From Tubulanus polymorphus (lineage: Eukaryota; Nemertea; Palaeonemertea; Tubulaniformes; Tubulanidae): a stretch of 64,000 nt of DNA. This document shows, in pieces, positions 10,600 to 20,766 of the stretch. The notes beneath the pieces were generated by a model. The model worked only from the letters and a program-made list of their open reading frames with translations. It was not told the DNA's origin and searched no databases. Each line of letters opens with the position of its first letter. Within the stretch, counting starts at the first letter, position 1. Both the position numbers and the translations under genes were made by a program. The stretch lies in assembly GCF_964204645.1 (NCBI RefSeq), contig NC_134028.1, positions 13,319,263-13,383,262 of the forward strand, in the 5' to 3' direction.

Positions 10600-10950
10600 T
10601 TAAGATTTAGTTTCAATGACTTTATGATTTGACTTATTTTCTGGTATAATAGGTTTATTGTCATTGGAATCATCTTTATCATCAGATTTGAATTTTGATT
10701 TATATATTACACCAGAGAATATAATAATTGTGATTAGCCCAATTGTAATATATAAGTAATTATTTCTTCCACTATTAGAAGAATTAGATGGATTATTATT
10801 TGAATTAATATCAGATAAAGTCTGTGATTCATTTATATCAGTTAATTTCTTTTTCTCAGCTTTTTTTAATTCTGAAGATCTTTTACCTAATTCTCTTGCC
10901 CATTTAATTTGTTTCTCGGATCTAACCTTTTTCTTAACGCCATCACTCAT
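10600..10950 (-). CDS. Small conserved Polinton protein, basic N-terminus plus membrane anchor
   Basis: This 116-residue protein has a lysine-rich N-terminal third (KKKVRSEKQIKWARELGKRS), a serine/asparagine-rich linker, one strong hydrophobic segment at about residues 65-83 (YLYITIGLITIIIFSGVIY) and an acidic, polar tail. Short basic proteins with a C-proximal membrane segment recur at this position in Polintons. Their function is unknown; a virion or membrane-associated role is a guess. Its start overlaps the end of the next upstream gene by 8 bases. The frame is intact. Confidence 0.75.
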   Translation of the reverse strand: MSDGVKKKVRSEKQIKWARELGKRSSELKKAEKKKLTDINESQTLSDINSNNNPSNSSNSGRNNYLYITIGLITIIIFSGVIYKSKFKSDDKDDSNDNKPIIPENKSNHKVIETKS

Positions 10951-11545
10951 TTATTTTAGTTAATTTTTGTTCTGATTCATTTTCTGTTTCGCCGCTTGGT
11001 TGTAGTACATCTGTTTCGTTCTTACCTGATTTATATTCCATAGGTTTGATATTCGAAAATGTTATGACGCCAGTAGAAATTAATGTCATAACCGATCCTA
11101 ATTGAAATGAAGCATAACCAACCCATTTTTGTAATTCAGTCATAACTAAATAGTCATTTTTCAAATCACTATATAATTTATTTTCATCATTAATTGGTAT
11201 TAACTGGTTACATAACTTAGAATAACATTTGACAATACCATCCGAAATAGAATCATTTATTCGGGCCAATCTTGCCTCTTCATAAATCTTAAAATATTTT
11301 ATTACTTTATCGGGTTTCATAGCATCTAGTTCTTGATAAGTTAAAATTTTTCCCAAGAAATCCTTAGATTTCCCGCCAGCAATTAATAATTGAAGATGAT
11401 GCTTACAATATAAGTAGTATTCATAATCAATATTGCTATTAACTTGAATAGAATTAGAAACAACTGTATCTTTATTATCACTAATACCCAAATCATCTAA
11501 TGTTTTTTCAATATCAATACTATTCTTACTCGATTTCTTTGACAT
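10943..11545 (-). CDS. Conserved Polinton protein of unknown function (200 aa)
   Basis: The central block (YCKHHLQLLIAGGKSKDFLG, then LTYQELDAMKPDKVIKYFKIYEEA) matches a protein I recognise as recurrent in invertebrate Polintons, always uncharacterised. The N-terminus is acidic and serine-rich. A weakly hydrophobic stretch near residues 141-163 could be membrane-associated. The frame is intact and translationally coupled to the gene that follows it (8-base overlap). I do not assign a role. Confidence 0.75.
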   Translation of the reverse strand: MSKKSSKNSIDIEKTLDDLGISDNKDTVVSNSIQVNSNIDYEYYLYCKHHLQLLIAGGKSKDFLGKILTYQELDAMKPDKVIKYFKIYEEARLARINDSISDGIVKCYSKLCNQLIPINDENKLYSDLKNDYLVMTELQKWVGYASFQLGSVMTLISTGVITFSNIKPMEYKSGKNETDVLQPSGETENESEQKLTKINE

Positions 11546-12693
11546 TTATATTAGAGAAATTTAATAAGAAAAATATTATAAGTATTATAAAATGATACTA
11601 GATAGTAAAAGTTAAAGAATTCTAGTATTGACTACTGATACTAGCTATTTGAATGTAAAGAATTTCTATTTGAATCTATTCAAAATATAAAGTATTCTCT
11701 TTTGAAAAGAAAGTATTAGAAATATAATAGAATTCACTAGCTAGTTGAAGTTATTGTTTTTTAAATACTTTTTATTTAAATTAGGATTTAGATTATCTCA
11801 CTACTTTTGTTTATCTATTAGGAGCAGTAATTATAATTGTCCAGATAAGTCATTTCGGATTCTTGATAATAAATCCTAAAACTGAAAATAAATTCAAAGA
11901 AACGACTGGTGGAAATACTATTTCATAAACACATATATTTTATTCTACAATCATTATCGATTTCCACATTCCAAGCCGCGCATTTCATGCGCGGTAAGGT
12001 ATGCGTGGAATGCAGGAATCAATAAAGTATAATAGAACATCTGTCACTGTGTGTCATTAACAACAGCTTAATGATGCAATTGAAATTCCGACAAACGTAG
12101 TGCATTGAAAGCCTATACGGTATGGCTAAACTGCTACAGTCTCATGAGTTGAAATATCCATTATTTCTGATTCCACGTACTCCTATCTTCACTTTCTTGA
12201 TTCAATGGCCTTCATTTTGTTATCTAAAAGATAAATATCTAACGTAGAATAAAACTAACTTGAAGTTGTAGTTGTAAAATATTAATTACAGCACTTAAAC
12301 ATAGCCATTCGTAGCGCATCTTACCAGGATAAGTTTTACATGTTTAACGTTTCCCAACGCCTTAATAACAACAAAAACAGTACTTACATTTATAACTGTA
12401 AACTCCTAAAATTGTGTTTATAGAGAGAATATCCTATACGTTCCTATGCTTATGTGCTGCGTGTTTATAACTGCCAGTTACTCACTAGCTAAACACTGTC
12501 TGTGCAACAGATGTTCCTTTGTAATATAATTGATTAATCCTTTTCAACTGAAATAGCACATTCGATCAATATTCAAATGAGATACACCCCATTCAACTGA
12601 ATATAACGTGCGACAGATGCTTTTGTAAACAACCTAATACAATTACATATAGGCGGTTTGACGTAGATCGAGAGTAACCGGTTTTCTAAGCGC
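11546..12693. other. Non-coding gap inside Polinton copy 1
   Basis: About 1.15 kb with no gene, conspicuous in an otherwise packed element. It holds a perfect hairpin CCGCGCAT-TTC-ATGCGCGG (11972-11990) and is less AT-rich than its neighbours toward 12700. It may be a decayed insertion or the remains of a lost gene. I could not define boundaries or a target duplication. Confidence 0.5.
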
Positions 12694-13310
12694 TCAAGCT
12701 TCAACGTATTTTTCATTATGTGTCGAGTTCCATAATTCAACAAATGTCTTTGCTTTATCCAGTTGATCTAAATATAACTGTATATCTAGTTTATTAGATT
12801 TAATTATGTTTTCCTTCTTTTCTAAAGGCCTTAAATTTTTCCAACTCCAAATAAGTTTTTTTATTGTATTCATCATTCATGTTAAATTCAGAAATCGGCA
12901 ACACATGATCAATATGAAAGTATTCACCATAATTATCTATATTCATTTTATCATCGAATTGATATATTATCCATGATATGAAAAATTCATCTGTACAACC
13001 CAATAAATTAGATAGTGTTTCTGAATGCGTTTCTTTGTTGAATAATTGTGTTAATCTAGATCTTGAGCATTGTTTCAATCTAAAATTAAGATCTGTTTGA
13101 TATCTTTCTCTCATATATTCTGCCATATAATAAATATAATGTTCTATATTATCCTCTCGATATTGTTTGGTATATAGTTTAGTACAAGTTTTACAGCAAT
13201 ATTGAAAACTTTTCTTATTTTTATACTTTTTCATCCTTTCTACCGCATCATCAATAGTTTCTTCTTTATGTTTCATAGAATCTTTATTATCAATATGCTT
13301 ATCTGTAACT

Positions 13311-13350
13311 ATATCACCATGTGGGTGCCGTATGGCACCATTTTCATTAT
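13311..13350. repeat. In-frame 40-bp palindromic repeat, copy B
   Basis: Same 40-mer as 10439-10478 except that the loop of the GGTGCC/GGCACC hairpin reads GTAT instead of ATAC, i.e. it is inverted. It is translated ENGAIRHPHGDI within the HNH-like protein. Confidence 0.9.
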
Positions 13351-13688
13351 TATCTTTATTAGTGTTTGCTCCTAATATTTCATTTACAGTGTTTGGTTTC
13401 AATATTTCATTAGCATCGGTTAGATCTAATTCATCTTTATTAGGTGTTGCTAATAATAAATCTTCATATATTTTTTCACCATTTACTTTTTGATTTGAAA
13501 CAAACTTTGTAACATATCTAAATGGGTGTTCTATAAATTCTTTTAAACCAACACGTTCTATAACATTATTTATATGTACCCTTGTATTCATATGTTTATT
13601 CCAATTTGATGTAGCGTTTGAAAATTCACTTTTACAATATCCACAATAATTTCTATTTTCACTAACATTTAATATTATTTCATTATTT

Positions 13689-13832
13689 GATGTAGAAGGT
13701 ATTACATTATTAGATGTAGAAGGTATTACATTATTAGATGTAGAAGGTATTACATTATTAGATGTAGAAGGTATTACATTATTAGATGTAGAAGGTATTA
13801 CATTATTAGATGTAGAAGGTTTTACATTATTA
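13689..13832. repeat. Six 24-bp tandem repeats in coding sequence
   Basis: Unit GATGTAGAAGGTATTACATT plus ATTA, six copies with one substitution in the last (GGTTTTAC). Because 24 is a multiple of 3 the repeats encode six in-frame VIPSTSNN-type octapeptides. Near-identity of the units implies recent expansion. Confidence 0.9.
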
Positions 13833-14055
13833 TCAATTACATTACTTAAATTATCAACAGCACCACTTTTATTATTATCGATTTCTATTAGTTTAGTTTT
13901 ATAAATTTTGAAAATAGGATCAAATATCAAAGCTATATTACAAGGTATTACATAATATAAACCATCATTATTTTCATGTGTATCGATGTATGGAATATGT
14001 TTATATACTTTACCTCCTTCCATTTATTATATAAATTTTTATTAAAGTTAAAATT

Positions 14056-15300
14056 TTAATACATTACACTATTCAATTGAGAATTTACAATATTTAATTG
14101 CGCGTCAGATATAATATAAATGTGCATTTTAGAATTTTTGATTCCTTTATTCTTTGTCATGAATAATTGTATTCCATCTTTAGTGTTCTGTAGTTTTTTT
14201 CCAGAACCATGTAATGAATTATCCTCAGTTGTTCTAAAATCTAAACATAATGCGTATTTATTACCGGTATAATAATCAATTTGATTAATGTTACAATTTT
14301 CAGATGATTTTACTTTTTCATTCATAAAATGTTTTCTAATTTCTGGCCATTGATCTATCATTCTCATTCCTTGACAAAATATTTTATTTGCTATTCCTTC
14401 GATAGTTATTTCTACTTTTCTTATTTCAGGATTATAATAATTATCAACATTTATTGCACCATTAGTATATGTTGCAATGGTAAAAAATATTAATATACCT
14501 TTAATAGATCTTCTTGGGAAGTTAATATTCTCATTAATTATTTCATCATTTGCATTAATAGTTACAGTTTTTCAATTTATCAATATAATCATATAATAAT
14601 GAAAATCCTTGATTGTATTTAGTTTGAATTATACTTGAAATATTTTCATCAGTTACTGTATCATATTCTAAACATATATTCGATAATTTATAACTCATAT
14701 CTTTATTAACGCTAGATATTACAATTTCATTAACAGGAGCAAATGTTATTTCGAATATAACGTCTTCTTTGCGTATTTATATAAAGGTGCATTGTTATTT
14801 ATCAATTCAAAGTCTAATGGAATTTTATATTTGCTTCCATATATACTTTTTATCAATTTATCTACAGCATTAGTTAATATTGCATTATGTGCTTCTGATC
14901 TTAATTTATTTTGGTTTTCTGATTGGATTCCTTGAAATATCATATTATTTCTATTTTCTTTAGTTAACCATAAATCTTTATAATGCATGAATAAATTATA
15001 ATCATCTAATGAGAAAACTGTTTCTGGACCAATCTTTATAGTTAATTTTTTAATCAAATATCTCCCAACATTATCAACAACATAATTATTATCATTACCG
15101 ATTACTTTTATATAGGCTGATAAATAAATACTATTTGGAACATAAAAAGTATTTTGTGTTAATCGAGGAATTCTAACATATAAAGTTTCATCGGGATTAA
15201 TATTAGAAGGGTTATGAGTAATTATATGATGTGATCTTTCTGCTTTAATAGCATTAGATATTCTATGATTCTTACAAGGATTGATATAACTCCCACTCAT
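14056..15300 (-). pseudogene. Major capsid protein (double jelly roll), frameshifted
   Basis: The hexon-type major capsid protein would build the icosahedral shell. The first 184 codons (15300-14746) are open and contain the N-terminal jelly roll (DETLYVRIPRLTQNTFYVPN and following beta-strands). The last 103 codons (14367-14056) hold the family signature LCLDFRTTEDNSLHGSGKK and the C-terminal strand block HIYIISDAQLNI. Between them the reading frame shifts at least once, near 14571 and around 14740, so the protein is broken. Total length of about 415 codons is short for a Polinton capsid protein, so internal sequence may also be missing. Position next to other virion genes supports the call. 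Confidence 0.8.
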
Positions 15301-15320
15301 TTATTTAACAAAAAAATTAA

Positions 15321-16788
15321 TTATTTATTTCTAATCATGTTTACTAATCCAATGATAATTGCACTTACAACTGTAATTAAAAATAAAATAATATGTTCAG
15401 CAGCAAAGTTAATAATGTTTCCTGCAGATTTCAATATAAAACCAACAATTGATGCAATAATTCCTGGTAATGCTGCAGCAGATTTTTTAGATAGTTCCCA
15501 TAAATATTTTGCTAATTTTTTCAAACCATCCTTAACTTTATCTTGTATTGAATTATTATCTGGGGGTTTATCCGGTTTATTGGGAGTAGGAGTAGATTTC
15601 AAAGCATTTGATATAGCTAAACCAATTGTTGTAAATAACATAGTTACAGCTGTTAGAATTGAAAGAATTGTTATTCCTTCTAACTTAATTAATAACTTTA
15701 TTCTGTCTTTCAATGATATTTCAGAATCTGGTTTAATCAACAAATCTTTAACAACAACTTTTAATCTATTTATATTATAATCATATGATTTTAACAATAA
15801 TTTAATTTCTTCTTTTTGTAATTCTATGTTATATTCTAAATCATCTTTTTCTTTTTCTAAATACGCATTTCTTTTTTTAAATTCGATTTCTTCAATAACT
15901 TTATTATCTCTATCTAATTTTAGTTGTTCCGATTCTTTTCTTGATTTAAATAATTCATCTTCTAAAGTTCTTATTTTTAAATCTCTTATACTTTGTTCAT
16001 GCGCAATTTTATCAGATGCAAGTCTTATACTTTTAATTTCTCTAATTGCTTCATCAGAAAATATATTATTTAAATCTTCTAATTGTTGATATGTTGCATC
16101 AATTAATCCATTCGGTAAAAGTTTTTCAATTGGAACTTTATTTGATTTAAGTTTACTAGTTTTGGAAGTTATATTCTGTTCAGAAGTTGTTTCTGTTTCT
16201 GAATTTTTATTGATTATTTTTAATAAGTCATCAATTCTTTCACTAAATTCTGTTATATTATCATCTCTTTCTTCTTGTGTAACATCAGTTATTTCATTAC
16301 TATTACTTATTCTTTTAATTCTATCTGGTTCTAATTTTCTCAAAGTTGATTCCGCTAATATTTTATTTAGTTTTGTCTTTTGATTAGTGATATCAATAAA
16401 ATAATCACCATCCAAATTATAATAATATTTACCTTTAAAAAGTTTTAATTTTTTTACTAAATATCTGGCGCCTCTGGCATTTATATTATATCCAGATCTT
16501 TCAAATGCAGGTTGGAATTTATGTATAAATTCTTTATATTCTAAATCTTCCTTTGATAAACCTTTATTTTCATTTTCAGGATTTATTCTCGATCTATTTC
16601 TTCTATCAAATTCATCTGTTGATGGGGATAGAACCACTATCTGCTAAATTAGAAATATATGCTGATTCATTACCATCATCAATATTAGTTTCATTAAGAT
16701 TAGCACCTGCATCATTATAATCATCATCAATATATCCTTCATTATTTCCCATGCCTTCCATTTCATAATCTTCTCCACCTTCTGCCAT
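15321..16788 (-). pseudogene. Coiled-coil membrane protein, frameshifted near N-terminus
   Basis: The ATG at 16786-16788 opens an acidic, asparagine/aspartate-rich N-terminus (about 50 residues). The frame then shifts by one base near 16640, and the remaining 430 codons run open to 15321. This long part has a charged N-terminal domain, a strong coiled coil (about residues 195-300 of the ORF from 16637: repeated E/K/L heptads), a hydrophobic helix (TILSILTAVTMLFTTIGLAI), a proline-rich linker and two further membrane segments (AAALPGIIASIVGFILKSAG; HIILFLITVVSAIIIGLVNM). The ALPGIIASIVGF block is recurrent in invertebrate Polintons. Function is unknown; a tail-, spike- or membrane-scaffold role is only inference. 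The corresponding acidic N-terminus survives twice in copy 2 (41665 and 42393). Confidence 0.75.
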
Positions 16789-16804
16789 TTACATAATAAA
16801 AAAA

Positions 16805-18106
16805 TTAAAATTTAAAATATAATATTCCTCCTATAACAATTCCTATACAAGTTATAGCTAATTTAGTATTTTCAGGGGATTTATTATCATTATCAGTTTT
16901 GATTATATCATGTTGAATATTATCAGTTTTTATATTTTCTGATGTATTGTAATCTTTTATTTTAGAATCATTTTGCAATTTAATATTTTTAGTTTTAGTT
17001 TCTGTTGATTGAATATGTTTTTTATTTTTTTCACCTTCCATTAATTTTGGAGCAGTGATAATCTTTTTATTTATATCATTTAATCCAAATGAATTATTTA
17101 TTGTTGCAGTTTTAATTAGATTATTATAACCAATTATGTTTCCCATCTTTAATACTAAATCATTAGAAATAATTAATAGATTAGGGCCTATACAATAATT
17201 TAATCTAATATGTGATTTATCTAAATAATTTTGATATCTTACAATGTTTTCCGGAATCGATCTATTTTTATCATTATGAATTGAATCTTCAAATAATACT
17301 TTAAACTGTTTCTGCGCATCGAATGAAGTGTTATCATTTCCAACTATTGGTGATCTTGTTTCAACTTGCGCACCTAAAATACATATCAAATAAGTTCTAA
17401 TAGATTGATTTATTCTTTGTATACCTGATTTTGTAAAACCTTCACCATTTTCTAAAATGAAATTAACCCAACCATTATTACTATCAATTTTATAATTATG
17501 ATAAGCTCCAATTCTATGCATATAATCAATTCTTTTTATTTCATACTCTTCACCAACACCTTGCAATTTACCATGCGCTCTAAAATCGGAATTAATATTT
17601 ATATTAAATTCATTACATATTTTATAAAACTTAGATAGATTAATATTATTATCCAATTCTTTCAAATATTTAGACCCGGGTAAAGGACATTCTAATTCAT
17701 TTAATATTATTCTGATATGAAAATATGTATGAAATCTAAATATTGTGTGAATTAATTTTAAATCAGAATACTTCAAATTTTTATCTAAGTTACTTAAATG
17801 ATCATTCCAACTTATTCCACATCCTGTTGTTGCACAATAAACAGCAAAATCTAATTGGTTCTGCCAATATTTCATATTAGATTTTACTTTATATATATGG
17901 TATTCATCTCGAGTAAAAGTAACTTCATATGTATTAAATATATTTTCCATTTTAGAAATAAAAAACTGTGATTCAGTAACATAAATTTCTAAATTAGTTA
18001 ATGAATTTAAAACTACATTTCTATATGTAATATTTTTCTTAAAATCTATAGCAGGAATATTATATTTAATTGATTTATTATATTGGAAAGCTTTTGGAAA
18101 CCCCAT
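16805..18106 (-). CDS. Conserved Polinton protein with C-terminal membrane anchor (433 aa)
   Basis: This intact 433-residue frame matches a protein family I recognise as a regular Polinton component in invertebrates. Hallmarks are GFPKAFQYNKSI at the N-terminus, YWQNQLDFAVYCATTGCGIS around residue 81, EGFTKSGIQRINQSIRTY in the middle and ILGAQVETRSPIVG after it. The C-terminal 100 residues are lysine/asparagine-rich, ending in a hydrophobic segment (LAITCIGIVIGGILYF). Conserved globular part plus tail anchor suggests a virion-membrane or surface protein, but no biochemical role is known. Copy 2 carries a decayed homologue (40323-41648), part of it duplicated. Confidence 0.8.
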   Translation of the reverse strand: MGFPKAFQYNKSIKYNIPAIDFKKNITYRNVVLNSLTNLEIYVTESQFFISKMENIFNTYEVTFTRDEYHIYKVKSNMKYWQNQLDFAVYCATTGCGISWNDHLSNLDKNLKYSDLKLIHTIFRFHTYFHIRIILNELECPLPGSKYLKELDNNINLSKFYKICNEFNININSDFRAHGKLQGVGEEYEIKRIDYMHRIGAYHNYKIDSNNGWVNFILENGEGFTKSGIQRINQSIRTYLICILGAQVETRSPIVGNDNTSFDAQKQFKVLFEDSIHNDKNRSIPENIVRYQNYLDKSHIRLNYCIGPNLLIISNDLVLKMGNIIGYNNLIKTATINNSFGLNDINKKIITAPKLMEGEKNKKHIQSTETKTKNIKLQNDSKIKDYNTSENIKTDNIQHDIIKTDNDNKSPENTKLAITCIGIVIGGILYFKF

Positions 18107-18122
18107 TTATATAATTAAAAAA

Positions 18123-18557
18123 TTAATAATTAACTAATTCTTTTAATAATTTATCTCGTTCTTCAACTGTTATATGGCCATTTAAACTTATTATATAATC
18201 TAGTGTATTCTTTAATTTATTAATTTCTTTTATATTAGTTTTAATTTTTTCTTTATTACTTTTTATATTTAATTTTGAACTTATACCAGTTAAAACACTT
18301 GAACTTAATCCTAATACGCCAATTGATATAGCTAAAGGTGTTAATGGTGAAAATATTGCTAGAAATGTTATTACAGAACTAATTGTAACCGAACCACTTA
18401 TAATCAAATAATATATAATTTTACTTTTTAAATATTTTTTCTTTTTTATCTTTAAGTCATTTTCAAATTCTAATATTTGTTTTTCTAAATATATTTTTAA
18501 TTTAGTTTTACTGATATCATGAGGAATAATATCAATATTATCAACTTTATCTTCCAT
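18123..18557 (-). CDS. Small conserved Polinton protein, helical with two hydrophobic segments (144 aa)
   Basis: An N-terminal charged helix (LKIYLEKQILEFENDLKIKKKKY) is followed by two hydrophobic segments at about residues 46-91 (YYLIISGSVTISSVITFLAI, then PLTPLAISIGVLGLSSSVLT). A second lysine-rich helix ends in the short block ITVEERDKLLKEL. This coil, membrane hairpin, coil layout is recurrent in Polintons. The frame is intact, lies 17 bases from its neighbours, and is well conserved in copy 2 (39870-40302). Role unknown. Confidence 0.75.
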   Translation of the reverse strand: MEDKVDNIDIIPHDISKTKLKIYLEKQILEFENDLKIKKKKYLKSKIIYYLIISGSVTISSVITFLAIFSPLTPLAISIGVLGLSSSVLTGISSKLNIKSNKEKIKTNIKEINKLKNTLDYIISLNGHITVEERDKLLKELVNY

Positions 18558-18578
18558 TTATTTAGCAAAAAAAAATTA

Positions 18579-19001
18579 CTAATTAGTAAATCTATATGCT
18601 ACAAATATAACAATAACAGTTCCGCCTAAAATCCATATTATTTCATATTTCTGTTGTTCTCTACTTGGGGTATAATAATCTGATAATTTAGGTTTGTATA
18701 GATGTAATTTTTCTTTATTGCTTACCGCGTTATATAAACTCATTGCATCATCAACTGATTGAAAATCTCCATGTGAAATTTTCTGATCATATAATTCTTT
18801 GTTAACATAATCCATATAGTTTTGCCTCTTTTCTCTGTATTCTTCTGCTGCTTTATTGTATTTCTCTAATGCTAAGTTATGTCTTTTTTGTTCTGTTAAT
18901 GATCCATTTTTATCAATATGTTTAAATAAATAACCACCACCAGTAAATGCTAAAGCGTTAACAATTGCCGATCCTATAATAGTTATAACTGCAGAAGCCA
19001 T
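18579..19001 (-). CDS. Small conserved Polinton membrane protein (140 aa)
   Basis: A hydrophobic N-terminus (MASAVITIIGSAIVNALAFT) leads into a basic helix EQKRHNLALEKYNKAAEEYR, then RQNYMDYVNKELYDQK and a DVDDAM-like acidic motif (SVDDAMSLYNAV). A C-terminal membrane helix (IIWILGGTVIVIFVAY) closes the protein. I recognise this arrangement, especially the KRHxLAxEKxxKA helix, as a common uncharacterised Polinton protein. The frame is intact here and broken in copy 2 (39441-39850). Confidence 0.78.
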   Translation of the reverse strand: MASAVITIIGSAIVNALAFTGGGYLFKHIDKNGSLTEQKRHNLALEKYNKAAEEYREKRQNYMDYVNKELYDQKISHGDFQSVDDAMSLYNAVSNKEKLHLYKPKLSDYYTPSREQQKYEIIWILGGTVIVIFVAYRFTN

Positions 19002-19046
19002 TTATTTAGTAAAATAATTATGCATTTATATGGGAGGAATATATTT

Positions 19047-19247
19047 TTATTTTTCTAAATAATCAGTAGTTAAATTAGATAAAGTAACTGCTAATGTTAA
19101 TTTTAAAATATCATTGATATCAAATCTATCAACATTAACACTTCCCATTTTGAATACTTTTTTTAATACCATTGAATAACCAACAGTTCCAACTGATAGT
19201 AATGCGCAATTATATAATCCAGTTATTATCCACTTATTATCACTCAT
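19047..19247 (-). CDS. Very small conserved Polinton membrane protein (66 aa)
   Basis: The whole protein is a hydrophobic N-terminal half (WIITGLYNCALLSVGTVGYS) and an amphipathic C-terminal half with NDILKLTLAVTLSNL. Small proteins of this form recur in Polintons; function unknown. Its ATG (19245-19247) directly follows the stop of the upstream gene (19248-19250), so the two are arranged for coupled translation. The frame is intact. Confidence 0.7.
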   Translation of the reverse strand: MSDNKWIITGLYNCALLSVGTVGYSMVLKKVFKMGSVNVDRFDINDILKLTLAVTLSNLTTDYLEK

Positions 19248-19589
19248 TTATTTATCAAAAAAATTACTATCATCAAAATATTTAGTTAACTTATTTATGA
19301 TTAATTCAACATTTATTTCATTACTACTTTTATGATTATCATATATTTTGGTTAATATGTTTTTAATATCATCAATAATTCCATCTTCATTTAATTCATA
19401 ATATTCTAAAGGTTATTTAATTAAATCAATTACTTTTTCTATATTATAATTTTCTTTATTAATCATTGATGCATTGTTAAATGATTTACTTTTTATATCA
19501 GTAATTACATCATTTAGTTTAATTCTCATTTCTTTACCATGTTTAAAATCAAACCCAAAACATATACTCGGTCCAACAGTTATATTCAT
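19248..19589 (-). pseudogene. Small conserved Polinton protein, one internal stop
   Basis: The ATG at 19587-19589 begins NITVGPSICFGFDFKHGKEM; the frame continues to a stop abutting the next gene's ATG. A single internal TAA near 19410 interrupts an otherwise open 113-codon frame. Copy 2 (38836-39216) has an arginine codon region without that stop, showing this is decay. The protein is acidic and helical with no recognised domain. Confidence 0.7.
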
Positions 19590-19606
19590 TTATATAGTGA
19601 AAAAAA

Positions 19607-20369
19607 TTACTCTTTACATCTTATAACTAATTCATAAATTACAGGAAAGGTATTCAAATCAATTAAATATCCATTGTGATTTCTAATTTCTAATCTAAAA
19701 TTATTAAAACGAGGAATGCATGGTTTGAAATCACATTCTGTTAAATTATAATTTATTTGCGTTCCAAATTCTTTAACATTCTTCAATGGTAAAATGTTTA
19801 GTAAACCAGAATTACAAGTTATATCTTTAGTTGCTTCGAATGTTTTTGTAGGATCGATAAAATTGCAATAAATATAAAAATGCGTGTAAGGTATTAAGTT
19901 TGGTGTAACAGCATCAATATTTGTAAAAGATCTAACTGGAAGAATTCCTAACAGTTTAGCTATAGGTTTTTTTTACCATAAATTTATGTTTTTCACTATT
20001 AGACAACCTAATCTTTATTCTATCAGAACTATCACTTTTTAAAAATCTAATACTAAACCCAGAACTACTACCTAATTTGTGCCAGGCTTTTCTATTAATT
20101 TCTTGTGCTAATGTATCTAAATTATATAACCCCGGTTTTAAATATATATAGACCCATGAATCTATGTGTCTATTAAAAACTAAAAAGGCTCTATGTTCAA
20201 TAGTTTTATTCGATATATTATAAAAAGAATTACATAAACTTATATTAACTAATTTTAAATCTACACAATTCTTAAATTCTCTATCTAATTGTACTAGTAA
20301 ATTATGTGATTTATAATTAGTAAGTCTTCTAGAATCAACAAATATTCTGTATTCTTTTAATTCTACCAT
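19607..20369 (-). pseudogene. Minor capsid (penton-like) protein, frameshifted
   Basis: This gene corresponds to the Polinton minor capsid protein, a single jelly roll of about 250 residues that occupies the capsid vertices. The N-terminal 130 codons (20369-19973) are beta-rich, with RIFVDSRRL at the start and LVNISLCNSFYNIS, a block typical of this family. The frame then slips at a run of eight T at 19965-19972. The C-terminal 115 codons continue in another frame to 19607 (RFNNFRLEIRNHNGYLIDL near the end). The C-terminal half is independently preserved in copy 2 (38462-38820). A homopolymer slip could be real decay or an assembly error. Confidence 0.75.
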
Positions 20370-20384
20370 TTATTTTACATATTT

Positions 20385-20737
20385 TATTCGAAATCTATTT
20401 CATGATGCCCTTTTTCATTCTTACCTTTGTATACGAAATAGAAATCACCTGAACATAATTCTTCTAAATCTTCACTTGATAATCTATAAAATCTATCTGG
20501 TAAATATGTTCTGAATTTTTATGTATTTCCTTTTAATCCTTCATATTCTAAGTGTATAACTAATTTATCTCCATATTTGTTAGCAACTGTATCAATATTT
20601 GTAATTAGATATTTCTTATGGATTATTAATTCTGTTAACTTTTTGAATTTATAATCTACAGATTTTACATTTGTTATATCTTTAATTCTATCTAGAAATA
20701 ATTTGTTGTTCTCACTGTGTGTTTGTTTACTCTCCAT
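20385..20737 (-). pseudogene. Conserved small Polinton protein, one nonsense codon
   Basis: About 117 codons, starting MESKQTHSENNK. A charged N-terminal helix is followed by a beta-rich part (KKYLITNIDTVANKYGDKLV) and LSSEDLEELCSGDFYFVY near the end. A TAA at 20519-20521 cuts it. Two homologues in the fragments at 44139-44459 and 42567-43184 read through at that point, so the stop is secondary. No known domain. In those fragments the gene sits right at the element end, unlike here. Confidence 0.65.
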
Positions 20738-20766
20738 TTATAATACATATTTTTATTAAAATTTGA

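Larger units (their letters stand above)
12694..14023 (-). pseudogene. Zinc-finger / HNH-endonuclease-like protein
   Basis: The protein starts MEGGKVYKHIPYIDTH and has an asparagine/serine-rich region with six 8-residue tandem units (VIPSTSNN), then a C2H2-type finger (CGYC, 13 residues, H, 5 residues, H). The 40-bp palindromic repeat follows, read in frame, and then an HNH-like domain. That domain has YCCKTC cysteines, a basic YxxxY helix, HIDHVLPISEF as the HNH beta-hairpin, and SWKNLRPLEKKEN as its C-terminal signature. The signature is in another frame: a one-base slip in an A-run near 12860-12880 ends the main frame early at 12800. HNH proteins of this type are seen in large DNA viruses. 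Whether it is a homing nuclease or serves replication is unknown. Confidence 0.75.

Noticed and set aside
13689-13832. Regular repeats as a CRISPR array
   Set aside because: The units are directly adjacent with no spacers, lie in frame in a eukaryotic transposon gene, and encode octapeptides.
15265-16383. Plus-strand open frames of 73-171 codons
   Set aside because: They are mirror frames of the AT-rich coiled-coil gene on the minus strand.
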